64,000 bases of DNA, taken from positions 94,042 to 158,041 of the forward strand of contig NZ_JAHKJW010000013.1 in NCBI RefSeq assembly GCF_019710745.1, in the 5' to 3' direction. Position numbers and translations under genes: made by a program. Shown one piece after another: positions 17,220-25,978 of this stretch (positions are counted from its first letter, which is position 1; each line of letters opens with the position of its first letter). The DNA comes from Streptomyces beigongshangae (lineage in GTDB: Bacteria; Actinomycetota; Actinomycetes; Streptomycetales; Streptomycetaceae). The notes below the pieces were generated by a model, which was not told the origin of the DNA, ran no database searches, and saw only the letters and a list, made by a program, of their open reading frames with translations.

Positions 17220-17591
17220 GTGAGCATCGAGAAGCCCGAGATCGACTTCCCGGGCGGCGAGCCCCCCAAGGATCTCGAGATCAAGGACATCTGGGAGGGC
17301 GACGGCCCGGTGGCCAAGGCGGGCGACACCGTCTCCGTCCACTACGTCGGCGTGGCCTTCTCCACGGGTGAGGAGTTCGACGCGTCCTGGAACCGCGGTA
17401 CGCCGCTCAGCTTCAAGCTGGGTGTCGGCCAGGTCATCGCCGGCTGGGACCAGGGCGTGCAGGGCATGAAGGTCGGCGGCCGCCGCCAGCTGACCATCCC
17501 GGCGCACCTCGCGTACGGCGACCGCGGCGCCGGCGGCCGTATCGGCCCCGGCGAGACGCTGATCTTCGTCTGCGACCTCGTCGGGGTCTGA
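17220..17591 (+). CDS. Cytosolic FKBP-type peptidyl-prolyl cis-trans isomerase
   Basis: A 123-residue single-domain FKBP with no signal peptide. Canonical segments are present: VHYVGVAFSTGEEFDASW, GQVIAGWDQGVQGMKVGGRR and IPAHLAYGDRGAGGRIGPG. It catalyses proline isomerisation in protein folding and should bind FK506-type macrolides. The start is GTG 17220, with AGGAG 8 nt upstream. Its last codons resemble the start of a 25-bp tandem repeat array that follows directly. Confidence 0.94.
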   Translation: MSIEKPEIDFPGGEPPKDLEIKDIWEGDGPVAKAGDTVSVHYVGVAFSTGEEFDASWNRGTPLSFKLGVGQVIAGWDQGVQGMKVGGRRQLTIPAHLAYGDRGAGGRIGPGETLIFVCDLVGV

Positions 17592-17598
17592 GCGCTCA

Positions 17599-17745
17599 CG
17601 GGGAACCGGGGTCCGGTTCCCCGCGGGGGACCGGGGTCCGAGCCCTTGCGGGGAGCCGGCCTCCGAACCCTCGCAGGGGATCGGCGTCCGGGCCCCCGCC
17701 CGGAGTCGGCCTCTGAGCCCTCGCGGGACCGGGGTCCGAGCCTCG
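17599..17745. repeat. 25-bp imperfect tandem repeat (about 6 copies)
   Basis: Units begin at 17599, 17624, 17649, 17674, 17699 and 17724 (the last is 22 bp). The consensus is close to CGGGGAACCGG plus GGTCCGAGCCCTCG. The 3' end of the FKBP gene (about 17578-17598) resembles the second half of a unit, so the array may have grown from the gene end. No open frame is supported here. Confidence 0.85.
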
Positions 17746-17762
17746 CGGAGGGCCGGTCCGGG

Positions 17763-17789
17763 CCGGACCGCGGGCACTCCGCGGTCCGG
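17763..17789. terminator. Stem-loop after the 25-bp repeat
   Basis: An 11-bp perfect stem CCGGACCGCGG with CCGCGGTCCGG and loop GCACT. It is the likely terminator of the FKBP transcript. A second hairpin at 17862-17889 (GGGCCCATGCCCG with CGGGCGTGGGCCC) lies just before the pafB promoter. Confidence 0.7.
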
Positions 17790-17896
17790 TCCGGGTGAGG
17801 ACCGTCGACGGTCGCTCCCCGTTCGCCGTGTGATCGCGGTCCGACCGGATCCGATCACTCGGGGCCCATGCCCGCCCGGGCGTGGGCCCTCGGCTT

Positions 17897-17924
17897 TTGC
17901 CACGACACCCCGGGGCGGTACGGT
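17897..17924 (+). promoter_or_regulatory. Candidate promoter of the pafBC operon
   Basis: TTGCCA (17897-17902) and TACGGT (17919-17924) are spaced by 16 bp and lie 33 nt before the pafB start. This matches a housekeeping sigma promoter. It does not resemble the PafBC-dependent motif, so strong autoactivation is not suggested. Confidence 0.45.
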
Positions 17925-17956
17925 CGTCGGTCGGAAGCACCACAGGAAGGGCGTCG

Positions 17957-18910
17957 ATGGCCATTGCCAAGGCGGAGCGGCTGATGAACCTGGCGCTGTG
18001 TCTGCTCGGGACGCGGCGACCGCTCAGCAAACGCGAGCTCCGCGAGTCCATCGAGGCGTACCTGGAAGCGGGCTCGGACGACTCCTTCAACCGGATGTTC
18101 GAGCGCGACAAGGACGACCTGCGCGAGCTCGGCCTGGTCATCGAGACGGTGGAGAACCTCGACGGCGAGGTCGGCTACCTGGCGCGCCGCGACAGCAACC
18201 GGCTGCCGCCCATCACGCTCGACGCCGAGGAGGCCGCCGCCCTCGGCCTGGCCGCCAAGGTCTGGCAGCAGGCCCGGCTGGCGGGCGCGGCGAGCGGCGC
18301 CCTGCAGAAGCTGCGCGCCGCGGGCCTGCCCGAGGCCGTCGACCCGTACGAGCCCCACGGCGCCCTGGAACCGCGCATCCCCGTGCACGAGGCCGCCTTC
18401 GAGCCGCTGATGCTCGCCTGCCGCGACCGGCGGCCCGTCACCTTCGACTACCGCAAGGCGTCCGCGGCCCGCCCCGGGCCCCGGCACGTGGAGCCGTGGG
18501 CCCTGGAGTGCTGGCGCGGCCACTGGTACCTGGCCGGCTGGGACCGCGACCGGGGGGCCGAGCGCGTCTTCAGGCTGTCCCGGATCACCGGCAAGGTCCG
18601 CGCCCGCAGCGGCCGCTACACGGCCGAGGTGCCCGACGTCGTGACCGTGCGGGAGACCGTCGCGAGCTGGGCGGGGGACATCACCGACCGCTCGGCGCGG
18701 ATCCGGCTGCGGGCCGGCTCCGGCTACCCGCTGCGCGCCAGGGCGGCGTCGGTGCGGGAACTGGGCGACGGGTGGGACGAACTGGAGATTCCGTACGGGC
18801 ACGGTCTGGACGCCTGGCTGGTGGAGTTCGGGCCCGACGTGGTGGTCCTGGAACCGGCCGAGCTGCGGGCCGACGTCGTGGACCGGCTGCGCGCCGTGGC
18901 CAAGGGCTGA
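17957..18910 (+). CDS. pafB: WYL-domain transcriptional regulator PafB
   Basis: A 317-residue regulator with an N-terminal winged helix (about 1-75), a WYL domain in the middle (WALECWRGHWYLAGWDRDR) and a WCX-type C-terminal extension. In mycobacteria PafB and PafC form a heterodimer that activates most LexA-independent DNA-damage genes. The start ATG 17957 has AGGAAGGG upstream. pafC follows after 15 nt. In M. tuberculosis the genes are joined to pafA; here two FKBP genes and a repeat array separate them from pafA. Confidence 0.94.
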   Translation: MAIAKAERLMNLALCLLGTRRPLSKRELRESIEAYLEAGSDDSFNRMFERDKDDLRELGLVIETVENLDGEVGYLARRDSNRLPPITLDAEEAAALGLAAKVWQQARLAGAASGALQKLRAAGLPEAVDPYEPHGALEPRIPVHEAAFEPLMLACRDRRPVTFDYRKASAARPGPRHVEPWALECWRGHWYLAGWDRDRGAERVFRLSRITGKVRARSGRYTAEVPDVVTVRETVASWAGDITDRSARIRLRAGSGYPLRARAASVRELGDGWDELEIPYGHGLDAWLVEFGPDVVVLEPAELRADVVDRLRAVAKG

Positions 18911-18925
18911 GGGGGACACAGGAAA

Positions 18926-20077
18926 GTGGCAGGCAAACCGGCCAGGCCCACGAACGCGATCGACCAGACGAGGCGGATGCTCTCCCTGGTGACGTATCTG
19001 CGCGAGCGCCCCGGCGCGCGGATCGAGGACGTGGCGCGGGCCTTCGGGATCACCGAGGACGAGCTGATCTCCGACCTCGACGTGCTGCCGCTGTGCGGAA
19101 CCAGTTTCCGGGGCGGCGACCTGCTCGACATCGACACCGACGGCGACCGGATCTGGTGGCACAACCCGGACGACGTCGCGGAGCCGCTGCGGATCGCCGC
19201 CGACGAGGCGACGGCGCTGCTGGTGGCCGCGCGGGCCGTGTCGACCCTGCCGGGCCTGCGCGAGGGCGACCGGCAGGCGCTGCTGCGGGCCACCGCGAAG
19301 GTGGAGGCCGCCTCGGGCGAGGCGGCGGGCGCCAGCTCCCGCCTGTCGGTCACCTTCGAGGCGGAGGGCGGGGTCTTCGCGGACGTCGACCGCGCCATCT
19401 CCGAGCGGCGCAGACTGTGGATCCGCTACTACTCGCCCTCGCGCGACGAGCTCAGCGAGCGCGAGATCGACCCGATCCGCCTGGTCAGCGTCGGGCACAC
19501 CTACGTGGAGGCGTGGTGCCGGCGCTCCGAGGCGCGGCGCACCTTCCGGCTGGACCGGGTCGCCGAGATCAGGATCCTCGACGAGCCGTCCGTGCCACCC
19601 GAGATCGAGCTGCGGGACCTGTCGGAGGGGCTGGTGCAGCCGGCCGCCGAGGACCCCGAGGTGGTGGTGGAGGTCGGCCCCGCCGGGCGCTGGGTCGCCG
19701 AGTACTACCCCCACGACAGCGCCGAGGAGCTGCCGGACGGCGGTCTGCGCATCACCCTGCGCACCCCGGACCCGGCGTCGCTGCGCCGCCTCGCGCTGCG
19801 CCTCGGGCGCGACGGCCGGATCGTCTCGCCGCCGGAGGTCGCCGACAGCGCCCGCCGGGCGGCCCGCGAGGCGCTCGCGGCCTACGACGGACCGCAGGAC
19901 GGGTACGACGACGAGGACGACCGGCCGGGGGCCCTTCCCGGCTTCCCCGGCCTCCCCGCGGTGCCCCGGGCCGGCGACCCGGGGGCTCCTCCCGGCGGCG
20001 GGGGAGCGCGGCACCCGGAGGACGGGCCGCACGGAGTCCATGACGGGCTGTACGACAGGCAGGAGCAGGGGCTGTGA
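18926..20077 (+). CDS. pafC: WYL-domain transcriptional regulator PafC
   Basis: The partner of PafB. The 383-residue protein has an N-terminal HTH (RIEDVARAFGITEDELISDLDVL), a WYL-type core (IDPIRLVSVGHTYVEAWCRR, with Thr-Tyr at the WYL position) and a C-terminal WCX region. It has a Gly/Pro/Asp-rich tail of about 50 residues that is longer than in mycobacterial PafC (from memory). The start is GTG 18926, 16 nt after the pafB stop. Its end overlaps the next gene by 4 nt (GTGA), so the operon continues. Confidence 0.93.
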   Translation: MAGKPARPTNAIDQTRRMLSLVTYLRERPGARIEDVARAFGITEDELISDLDVLPLCGTSFRGGDLLDIDTDGDRIWWHNPDDVAEPLRIAADEATALLVAARAVSTLPGLREGDRQALLRATAKVEAASGEAAGASSRLSVTFEAEGGVFADVDRAISERRRLWIRYYSPSRDELSEREIDPIRLVSVGHTYVEAWCRRSEARRTFRLDRVAEIRILDEPSVPPEIELRDLSEGLVQPAAEDPEVVVEVGPAGRWVAEYYPHDSAEELPDGGLRITLRTPDPASLRRLALRLGRDGRIVSPPEVADSARRAAREALAAYDGPQDGYDDEDDRPGALPGFPGLPAVPRAGDPGAPPGGGGARHPEDGPHGVHDGLYDRQEQGL

Positions 20078-20376
20078 GCGGATCGGCACCGTCCGGTGCG
20101 GACGGGATGTCCGTGGCGTCCGCGTTCTCCGGGATGACGGGGGTGGAACCCGTGGTCTTCAAGGCCGCCTGCCCCGACTGCCGGACCGGCCTCGAGCTCT
20201 CCGCGAGCGCTCTGCGCCTGGTCGTCGGCGCCACGCACCGGACCACCTTCTACTCCTTCACCTGCCCGCAGTGCCGCACGGCGGTGCGCAGACCCGCCGG
20301 GGAGCGCATCGTCGAGCTCCTCACCGGGGGAGGCGTACGGGCCCTGCGGCTGCACGCGACGGGCCGGGGGGCATAG
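20074..20376 (+). CDS. Small zinc-ribbon-like protein
   Basis: A 100-residue protein with two CPxC knuckles (ACPDCRTG and TCPQCRTA, 33 residues apart) that should bind one zinc. The C-terminal half is basic. It starts with GTG overlapping the pafC stop and so is translationally coupled to it. The function is unknown; its position suggests a link to PafBC or to a nucleic-acid process. Homologues occur at the same place in other Streptomyces (from memory). Confidence 0.75.
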   Translation: MSGSAPSGADGMSVASAFSGMTGVEPVVFKAACPDCRTGLELSASALRLVVGATHRTTFYSFTCPQCRTAVRRPAGERIVELLTGGGVRALRLHATGRGA

Positions 20377-20385
20377 GGTCGGGTC

Positions 20386-20580
20386 ATGTTCTGGCCGATG
20401 TTCGCGATCGCTGTGGGTTTCCTGGGAATCGCCGTGCTCGGCGTGCTCGCCGTCCGGGTCTTCGTGGAGGCGGAGCGTCTGGGCAGGCAGGTCGACGCGT
20501 CCGCGCGCCGTATCAACCGCGCGGCCGAGGACCTGGAGCACGCCTCCGTCGCGGTGGGCCGTTCCGCGGACGCCCTCTGA
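20386..20580 (+). CDS. Small single-helix membrane protein
   Basis: A 64-residue protein with one hydrophobic helix (about 2-26) and then an amphipathic charged helix (EAERLGRQVDASARRINRAAEDLEHA). The layout resembles TatA/TatB-like or DUF948-type small membrane proteins. A -10-like TAGGGT (20374-20379) ends 6 nt before the ATG and there is no ribosome site, so it may be read from a leaderless message. Its function is unknown. tatA follows 260 nt later. Confidence 0.65.
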   Translation: MFWPMFAIAVGFLGIAVLGVLAVRVFVEAERLGRQVDASARRINRAAEDLEHASVAVGRSADAL

Positions 20581-20609
20581 GACGTACCGCCCGCACCCTT
20601 CGAGCCACC

Positions 20610-20649
20610 GCGACCTGTCGATCCGGACCGCTGCGACCTGTCGATCCGG
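20610..20649. repeat. 17-bp direct repeat in the tatA upstream region
   Basis: GCGACCTGTCGATCCGG occurs at 20610-20626 and again at 20633-20649, a 23-bp period. It may be a duplicated regulatory site or simple duplication. Confidence 0.55.
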
Positions 20650-20725
20650 CGGGATCGGCGGGTACGCTGCTGATCGCGGCCCGGAGAGCGAGGCGCGGAC
20701 CGCGAACCGGGAGTACGCACAGGGA

Positions 20726-20773
20726 TTGCCCCACGTTCACCCCTGGGCGTTACGATCGCTGCCAGTGCGATCG
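20726..20773 (+). promoter_or_regulatory. tatA: Candidate tatA promoter and inverted repeat
   Basis: TTGCCC (20726-20731) and TACGAT (20751-20756) are spaced by 19 bp. Overlapping the -10 is an inverted repeat CGATCGC-N7-GCGATCG (20753-20773) that could be an operator. The tatA ATG is 68 nt downstream. Confidence 0.4.
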
Positions 20774-20840
20774 GCGGACGGATGTCCGACCGGTCGGGCA
20801 GCAACCCCACCAAGCCGCCTCGGTGAGAAGGTAAAAGCTT

Positions 20841-21128
20841 ATGTTCGGAGGAAGGCTCGGCGCTCCCGAGATCATTCTCATTCTCGTCGTCATCATCCTG
20901 CTGTTCGGCGCGAAGAAGCTTCCCGACATGGCCCGCTCCCTGGGCAAGTCCGCCCGCATCCTCAAGAGCGAGGCCAAGGCGATGAAGTCCGAGGGCAAGG
21001 ACGACAGCGCCGCCCCGGCCGCGCCGCCGCACGACGACCAGCAGCCGCACCGCACCATCCAGGCCGCGCCCGGTGACGTGACCAGCTCCCGCCCGGTCAC
21101 CGAGCCGACGGACACCACCAAGCGCTGA
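20841..21128 (+). CDS. tatA: Twin-arginine translocase subunit TatA
   Basis: Forms the pore component of the Tat system that exports folded proteins. The 95-residue protein has the N-terminal membrane helix [16 protein letters not shown] and the hinge [16 protein letters not shown], then a charged amphipathic helix and a hydrophilic tail. The start ATG has GAAGGT upstream. tatC follows 47 nt downstream in the same operon. Streptomyces use Tat heavily for secretion. Confidence 0.96.
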   Translation: MFGGRLGAPEIILILVVIILLFGAKKLPDMARSLGKSARILKSEAKAMKSEGKDDSAAPAAPPHDDQQPHRTIQAAPGDVTSSRPVTEPTDTTKR

Positions 21129-21175
21129 CGCAGGGCCGGTGCCCTCCGGCCCGCCGCACGAGATGGGAACGTGGG

Positions 21176-22132
21176 TTGCTCAAGTCCGCCCGCAAGAAGG
21201 AAGAGAAGGATCCGGAGGGGCGGATGCCCCTCGCGGAGCACCTCCGTGAGCTCCGCAACCGGCTCGCGAAGGCGATGCTGGCCATCGTCCTGGTCACGGT
21301 CGTCGCCGCCTTCTTCTACAACGACATCATCAACTTCTTCACCGAGCCGATCCTCAAGGAGGTCGGCTGCGACCAGACCTTCGAAGAGCTGGCGACGTCG
21401 AAGTCCACCGACCCGTGCGCGCGGATCACGATCAACGGCCTGCTGACGCCCTTCACGCTGGCCCTGAAGGTGTCCCTGATGGCCGGTGTCGTGCTGGCCG
21501 CACCGGTCTGGCTCTACCAGCTCTGGGCGTTCGTCGCGCCCGGTCTGCACCGCAGCGAGAAGAAGTACGCCTACGCGTTCGTCGCGTCGGGCTTCCCGCT
21601 CTTCCTCGGCGGTGCCTTCTTCGCCTACAAGGTGCTCCCCACCAGCGCGAAGGTCCTGATCGAGTTCACGCCCTTCGGCGTCGACAACCTGCTGCCCCTG
21701 GACGACCTGCTCGACCTCGTGACCCGCATGGTCGTCGTCTTCGGGCTCTCCTTCGAGCTGCCGCTGCTCCTCGTGATGCTCAACATGACCGGAGTGATCA
21801 CCGGGAAGCGCATGGCCGGCTGGTGGCGCGGCATGATCATGGGCATCACCCTGTTCGCCGCGATCGCCACGCCCAGCACGGACCCGCTGACGATGCTGGC
21901 GCTCGCCGGGCCCATCTGGATCCTGTACTTCGCGGCCACCGCCTTCTCGCTGCTGAACGACCGGCGCAGGGCCCGTCGCGAGGCCGCCGGACCGGCCGAC
22001 GACGAGGCTTCCGAGCTGGACCTCACGCCCGAGGACATCGGCGAGATCGAGCCCGTGACGGCGAACCGCGCACTGCCCGCACAGGCGAACCCCGAGCGGG
22101 AGCGGATCAACGGTTACGACGACGTGACCTGA
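21176..22132 (+). CDS. tatC: Twin-arginine translocase subunit TatC
   Basis: The six-helix receptor for twin-arginine signal peptides. In the 318-residue protein the conserved cytoplasmic N-terminus MPLAEHLRELRNRL carries the signal-peptide binding Glu. The segment VAPGLHRSEKKY and helix residues near LPTSAKVLIEF follow, and the acidic C-terminal tail is hydrophilic. The start is TTG 21176 with a weak GGGA upstream; the next in-frame Met (21224) would still keep the core. Confidence 0.95.
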   Translation: MLKSARKKEEKDPEGRMPLAEHLRELRNRLAKAMLAIVLVTVVAAFFYNDIINFFTEPILKEVGCDQTFEELATSKSTDPCARITINGLLTPFTLALKVSLMAGVVLAAPVWLYQLWAFVAPGLHRSEKKYAYAFVASGFPLFLGGAFFAYKVLPTSAKVLIEFTPFGVDNLLPLDDLLDLVTRMVVVFGLSFELPLLLVMLNMTGVITGKRMAGWWRGMIMGITLFAAIATPSTDPLTMLALAGPIWILYFAATAFSLLNDRRRARREAAGPADDEASELDLTPEDIGEIEPVTANRALPAQANPERERINGYDDVT

Positions 22133-22162
22133 CGTCGCCGGGCGGCCTTGTAGGGTCCGGCC

Positions 22163-23053
22163 GTGACCAGCGAGATCACCCTCTTCGTCAACCCCGCCGC
22201 GGGACGCGGCCGGGGCGCCCGCGCGGCGCGGCCGGCCGCCTCGGCGCTGCGGGCGGCCGGCTTCCGCGTCCGCACGGTCCTGGGCGGGAACGCCCAAGAG
22301 GCCCTCACGCGTGCGCGCCGCGCCGTCGAGGCAGGCACCGGGGCCCTGGTGGCCGTCGGCGGCGACGGCATGGCCCACCTCGCCCTCCAGGCCGTCGCCG
22401 GGACGCGTACGCCCCTGGGGCTGGTCGCCGTGGGCACCGGGAACGACTTCGCGCGGACCCTGGGACTGCCCGTGCGGGACCCGGCCGCCGCGGGGCGCGT
22501 GGTCGCCGGGGTGCTCAAGGGGGCCGGGCCGCGGGACATCGACCTCGGACGGGTGGGCGGCACCTGGTTCGGCACGGTCCTCGCCTCCGGTTTCGACTCG
22601 CGGGTCAACGACCGCGGCAACCGGATGCGGTGGCCCGGCGGCCGGTTCAGGTACGACCTCGCGATGCTCGCCGAACTCGCCGCCCTCAGGCCCCTGCGGT
22701 ACCGGATCACCCTGGACGACGGCCCGGCCCGGGAGGTGGAGGCGACACTGGTGGCCGTCGGCAACGGATCCTCGTACGGCGGCGGCATGAGGATCTGCGC
22801 GGACGCGGACCCCACCGACGGGCTCTTCGACGTCACCGTGGTCGGCGCCTGCAGCCGCACCACCCTGCTGCGCGTCTTCCCGCGGGTCTACCGGGGCACC
22901 CACCTGAACCATCCCGTGGTCACCGTGCACCGGGCCGCGCGGGTCGAGCTGGCCGCGGAGGGCGTCACGGGCTACGCCGACGGCGAACCGCTCGGGCCGC
23001 TCCCGCTGACCGCGCGGTGCGTACCCGCGGCGGTGCGCGTCGCGGCACCCTGA
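22163..23053 (+). CDS. Diacylglycerol/sphingosine-kinase-like lipid kinase
   Basis: A 296-residue DAGK catalytic-domain protein that should phosphorylate a lipid alcohol with ATP. The diagnostic nucleotide motif VAVGGDGMAH (Gly-Gly-Asp-Gly) is at about 64-73; VNPAAGRGRG near the N-terminus and VGTGNDFARTLG follow the family pattern. The start is GTG 22163. TAGGGT (22151-22156) ends 6 nt upstream, and there is no ribosome site, so leaderless expression is likely. It lies between tatC and the helicase, as in S. coelicolor and as the Rv2091c region does in mycobacteria only in part. Confidence 0.88.
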   Translation: MTSEITLFVNPAAGRGRGARAARPAASALRAAGFRVRTVLGGNAQEALTRARRAVEAGTGALVAVGGDGMAHLALQAVAGTRTPLGLVAVGTGNDFARTLGLPVRDPAAAGRVVAGVLKGAGPRDIDLGRVGGTWFGTVLASGFDSRVNDRGNRMRWPGGRFRYDLAMLAELAALRPLRYRITLDDGPAREVEATLVAVGNGSSYGGGMRICADADPTDGLFDVTVVGACSRTTLLRVFPRVYRGTHLNHPVVTVHRAARVELAAEGVTGYADGEPLGPLPLTARCVPAAVRVAAP

Positions 23054-23125
23054 GCCGCCCCGCGACACGTCCCGGCACCGGGCGGACCGGGATCCACCGG
23101 GTCCGATCGGATAATGATCGTCCTG

Positions 23126-23148
23126 TTGTCAGCGGTGGCCGGTAGTCT
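23126..23148 (+). promoter_or_regulatory. PafBC-type (RecA-NDp-like) promoter of the helicase gene
   Basis: TTGTCAGCGGT, six bases, then TAGTCT. Compared with the published-type motif TTGTCAGTGGC-N6-TAGTGT (recalled), 9 of 11 upstream and 5 of 6 downstream positions match, and the spacing is the same. The hexamer ends 10 nt before the helicase ATG. Confidence 0.75.
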
Positions 23149-23158
23149 CGAAAGCACG

Positions 23159-25972
23159 ATGACAGAGGACCTCTCACCGGCCGAGCGGTACGCGGCAGCA
23201 CGGAAGCGCGCTGTCGAGCAGGCCACCGCGCTCGCCGGCTTCCGCGAGATGTACGACTTCGGCCTCGACCCCTTCCAGATCGAGGCGTGCAGAGCCCTTG
23301 AGGCGGGCAAGGGAGTCCTGGTGGCGGCGCCCACCGGCTCGGGCAAGACGATCGTCGGCGAGTTCGCCGTCCACCTGGCCCTCCAGCAGGGCAAGAAATG
23401 CTTCTACACGACACCCATCAAGGCCCTGTCGAACCAGAAGTACGCCGACCTCTCCCGCCGCTACGGCGCGGACAAGGTCGGCCTCCTCACCGGCGACAAC
23501 AGCGTCAACCCCGACGCCCCGGTGGTCGTGATGACCACCGAGGTGCTGCGCAACATGCTGTACGCGGGCTCGCGCACGCTCCTCGGCCTCGGGTACGTCG
23601 TCATGGACGAGGTGCACTACCTCTCGGACCGCTTCCGCGGCGCCGTGTGGGAGGAAGTGATCATCCACCTCCCCGAGTCGGTCACCCTGGTGTCCCTGTC
23701 GGCGACCGTGTCGAACGCCGAGGAGTTCGGGGACTGGCTGGACACCGTGCGCGGCGACACCCAGGTGATCGTCTCCGAGCACCGGCCCGTCCCGCTGTTC
23801 CAGCACGTGCTCGCCGGGCGCCGGATGTACGACCTCTTCGAGGAGGGCGAGGGCCACAAGAAGGCCGTCAACCCCGACCTCACACGCCTCGCGCGCATGG
23901 AGGCCAGCCGCCCCTCGTACCAGGACCGCAGACGGGGCCGCGCCATGCGCGAGGCCGACCGTGAGCGCGAGCGGCGCCAGCGGTCCCGGACCTGGACGCC
24001 GGGCCGGCCCGAGGTCATCGAGCGCCTCGACTCCGAGGGCCTGCTGCCCGCCATCACGTTCATCTTCAGCCGCGCCGCCTGCGAGGCAGCCGTCCAGCAG
24101 TGCCTGTACGCGGGCCTGCGGCTGAACGACGAGAACGCCAGGGAACGCGTGCGCTCCCTGGTCGAGGAGCGCACGGCGTCCATCCCGGACGAGGACCTGC
24201 ACGTCCTCGGCTACTACGAGTGGCTGGAAGGTCTGGAGCGCGGTATCGCGGCCCATCACGCGGGCATGCTGCCGACGTTCAAGGAGGTCGTCGAGGAGCT
24301 GTTCGTACGCGGCCTGGTGAAGGCCGTGTTCGCCACCGAGACCCTCGCGCTCGGTATCAACATGCCGGCCCGCTCGGTGGTGCTGGAGAAGCTCGTCAAG
24401 TGGAACGGCGAGCAGCACGCGGACATCACCCCCGGCGAGTACACCCAGCTCACCGGCCGGGCGGGCCGCCGTGGCATCGATGTCGAGGGTCACGCCGTGG
24501 TGCTGTGGCAGCGCGGTTTCGACCCCGACCACCTCGCGGGACTCGCCGGCACGCGCACGTACCCGCTGCGCTCCAGCTTCAAGCCGTCGTACAACATGGC
24601 GGTCAACCTCGTCGAGCAGTTCGGGCGCCACCGCTCGCGCGAACTCCTGGAGACGTCCTTCGCGCAGTTCCAGGCCGACAAGTCGGTCGTCGGGATCTCC
24701 CGCCAGGTGCAGCGCAACGAGGAGGGTCTCCAGGGCTACAAGGAGTCCATGACCTGCCACCTCGGCGACTTCGACGAGTACGCGCGACTGCGCCGCGAGC
24801 TCAAGGACCGGGAGACGGAGCTGGCCAAGCAGGGCGCCTCGCAGCGGCGGGCGGAGGCGGCCGTCGCACTGGAGAAGCTCAAGCCGGGCGACATCATCCA
24901 CGTCCCGACCGGCAAGTTCGCCGGGCTCGCGCTGGTCCTGGACCCCGGACTGCCCGCCGGGCGGTCCAACGGCCACCGGGGCTTCGAGCACCACGACGGG
25001 CCCCGGCCGCTGGTGCTCACCGCCGAGCGGCAGGTCAAGCGGCTCGCCTCGATGGACTTCCCGGTGCCCGTGGAGGCGCTGGAGCGGATGCGCATCCCCA
25101 AGTCGTTCAACCAGCGCTCGCCGCAGTCGCGCCGCGACCTGGCCTCCGCGCTGCGCACCAAGGCCGGGCACATCGTGCCCGACCGGCACCGCAAGAAGCG
25201 GGCGGAGGCCGCCGACGACCGCGAGATCGCCCGGCTGCGGACCGCCATCCGGGCCCACCCCTGCCACGGGTGCAGCGACCGCGAGGACCACGCCCGCTGG
25301 GCCGAGCGCTACCACCGGCTGCGCCGCGACACCGCGCAGCTGGAGCAGCGCATAGAGGGCCGGACGAACACCATCGCCCGCACCTTCGACCGCATCGTCG
25401 CGCTGCTGACCGAGCTGGACTACCTGCGCGGCAGCGAGGTCACCGAGCACGGCAAGCGGCTCGCCCGGCTGTACGGCGAGATGGACCTGCTCGCCAGCGA
25501 ATGCCTGCGCGAAGGGGTGTGGGAGGGCCTGGAACCGGCCGAGCTGGCCGCGTGCGTCTCGGCGCTGGTGTACGAGTCCAGGGCGGGCGACGACGCCATG
25601 GCGCCCAAGCTGCCCTCCGGCAGGGCGAAGGCCGCGCTGGGCGAGATGGTCCGCATCTGGGGCCGGCTCGACGCCCTGGAGGAGGACTTCCGCATCACCC
25701 AGACCGAGGGCGTGGGCCAGCGCGAGCCCGACCTGGGCTTCGCCTGGGCGGCGCACCAGTGGGCGTCGGGCAAGGGCCTCGACGAGGTGCTGCGCGAGGC
25801 GGAGATGCCCGCGGGCGACTTCGTGCGCTGGTGCAAGCAGGTCATCGACGTGCTCGGGCAGATCTCGGCGGCGGCGCCGGCGTCCACCGGGGGTTCGACG
25901 GTGGCGAAGAACGCGCGCAAGGCGGTCGACCAGTTGCTGCGAGGAGTGGTGGCCTACTCGTCGGTGGGCTGA
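23159..25972 (+). CDS. helY: Ski2/HelY-type DExH helicase
   Basis: An ATP-dependent RNA or DNA helicase of 937 residues. Motif I is APTGSGKT (about 57-64), motif II is DEVH in VMDEVHYL, and motif III is SLSATV. Motif VI lies in the TGRAGRRGID segment. The C-terminal half has the DSHCT-type domain, with a CHGC pair around CHGCSDREDH that may bind metal. Homologues (HelY, Rv2092c) sit next to tatC in M. tuberculosis. There is no ribosome site before ATG 23159; a PafBC-type promoter ends 10 nt upstream, so expression is probably raised by DNA damage. Its precise substrate is not known. Confidence 0.94.
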   Translation: MTEDLSPAERYAAARKRAVEQATALAGFREMYDFGLDPFQIEACRALEAGKGVLVAAPTGSGKTIVGEFAVHLALQQGKKCFYTTPIKALSNQKYADLSRRYGADKVGLLTGDNSVNPDAPVVVMTTEVLRNMLYAGSRTLLGLGYVVMDEVHYLSDRFRGAVWEEVIIHLPESVTLVSLSATVSNAEEFGDWLDTVRGDTQVIVSEHRPVPLFQHVLAGRRMYDLFEEGEGHKKAVNPDLTRLARMEASRPSYQDRRRGRAMREADRERERRQRSRTWTPGRPEVIERLDSEGLLPAITFIFSRAACEAAVQQCLYAGLRLNDENARERVRSLVEERTASIPDEDLHVLGYYEWLEGLERGIAAHHAGMLPTFKEVVEELFVRGLVKAVFATETLALGINMPARSVVLEKLVKWNGEQHADITPGEYTQLTGRAGRRGIDVEGHAVVLWQRGFDPDHLAGLAGTRTYPLRSSFKPSYNMAVNLVEQFGRHRSRELLETSFAQFQADKSVVGISRQVQRNEEGLQGYKESMTCHLGDFDEYARLRRELKDRETELAKQGASQRRAEAAVALEKLKPGDIIHVPTGKFAGLALVLDPGLPAGRSNGHRGFEHHDGPRPLVLTAERQVKRLASMDFPVPVEALERMRIPKSFNQRSPQSRRDLASALRTKAGHIVPDRHRKKRAEAADDREIARLRTAIRAHPCHGCSDREDHARWAERYHRLRRDTAQLEQRIEGRTNTIARTFDRIVALLTELDYLRGSEVTEHGKRLARLYGEMDLLASECLREGVWEGLEPAELAACVSALVYESRAGDDAMAPKLPSGRAKAALGEMVRIWGRLDALEEDFRITQTEGVGQREPDLGFAWAAHQWASGKGLDEVLREAEMPAGDFVRWCKQVIDVLGQISAAAPASTGGSTVAKNARKAVDQLLRGVVAYSSVG

Positions 25973-25978
25973 GCCCTC

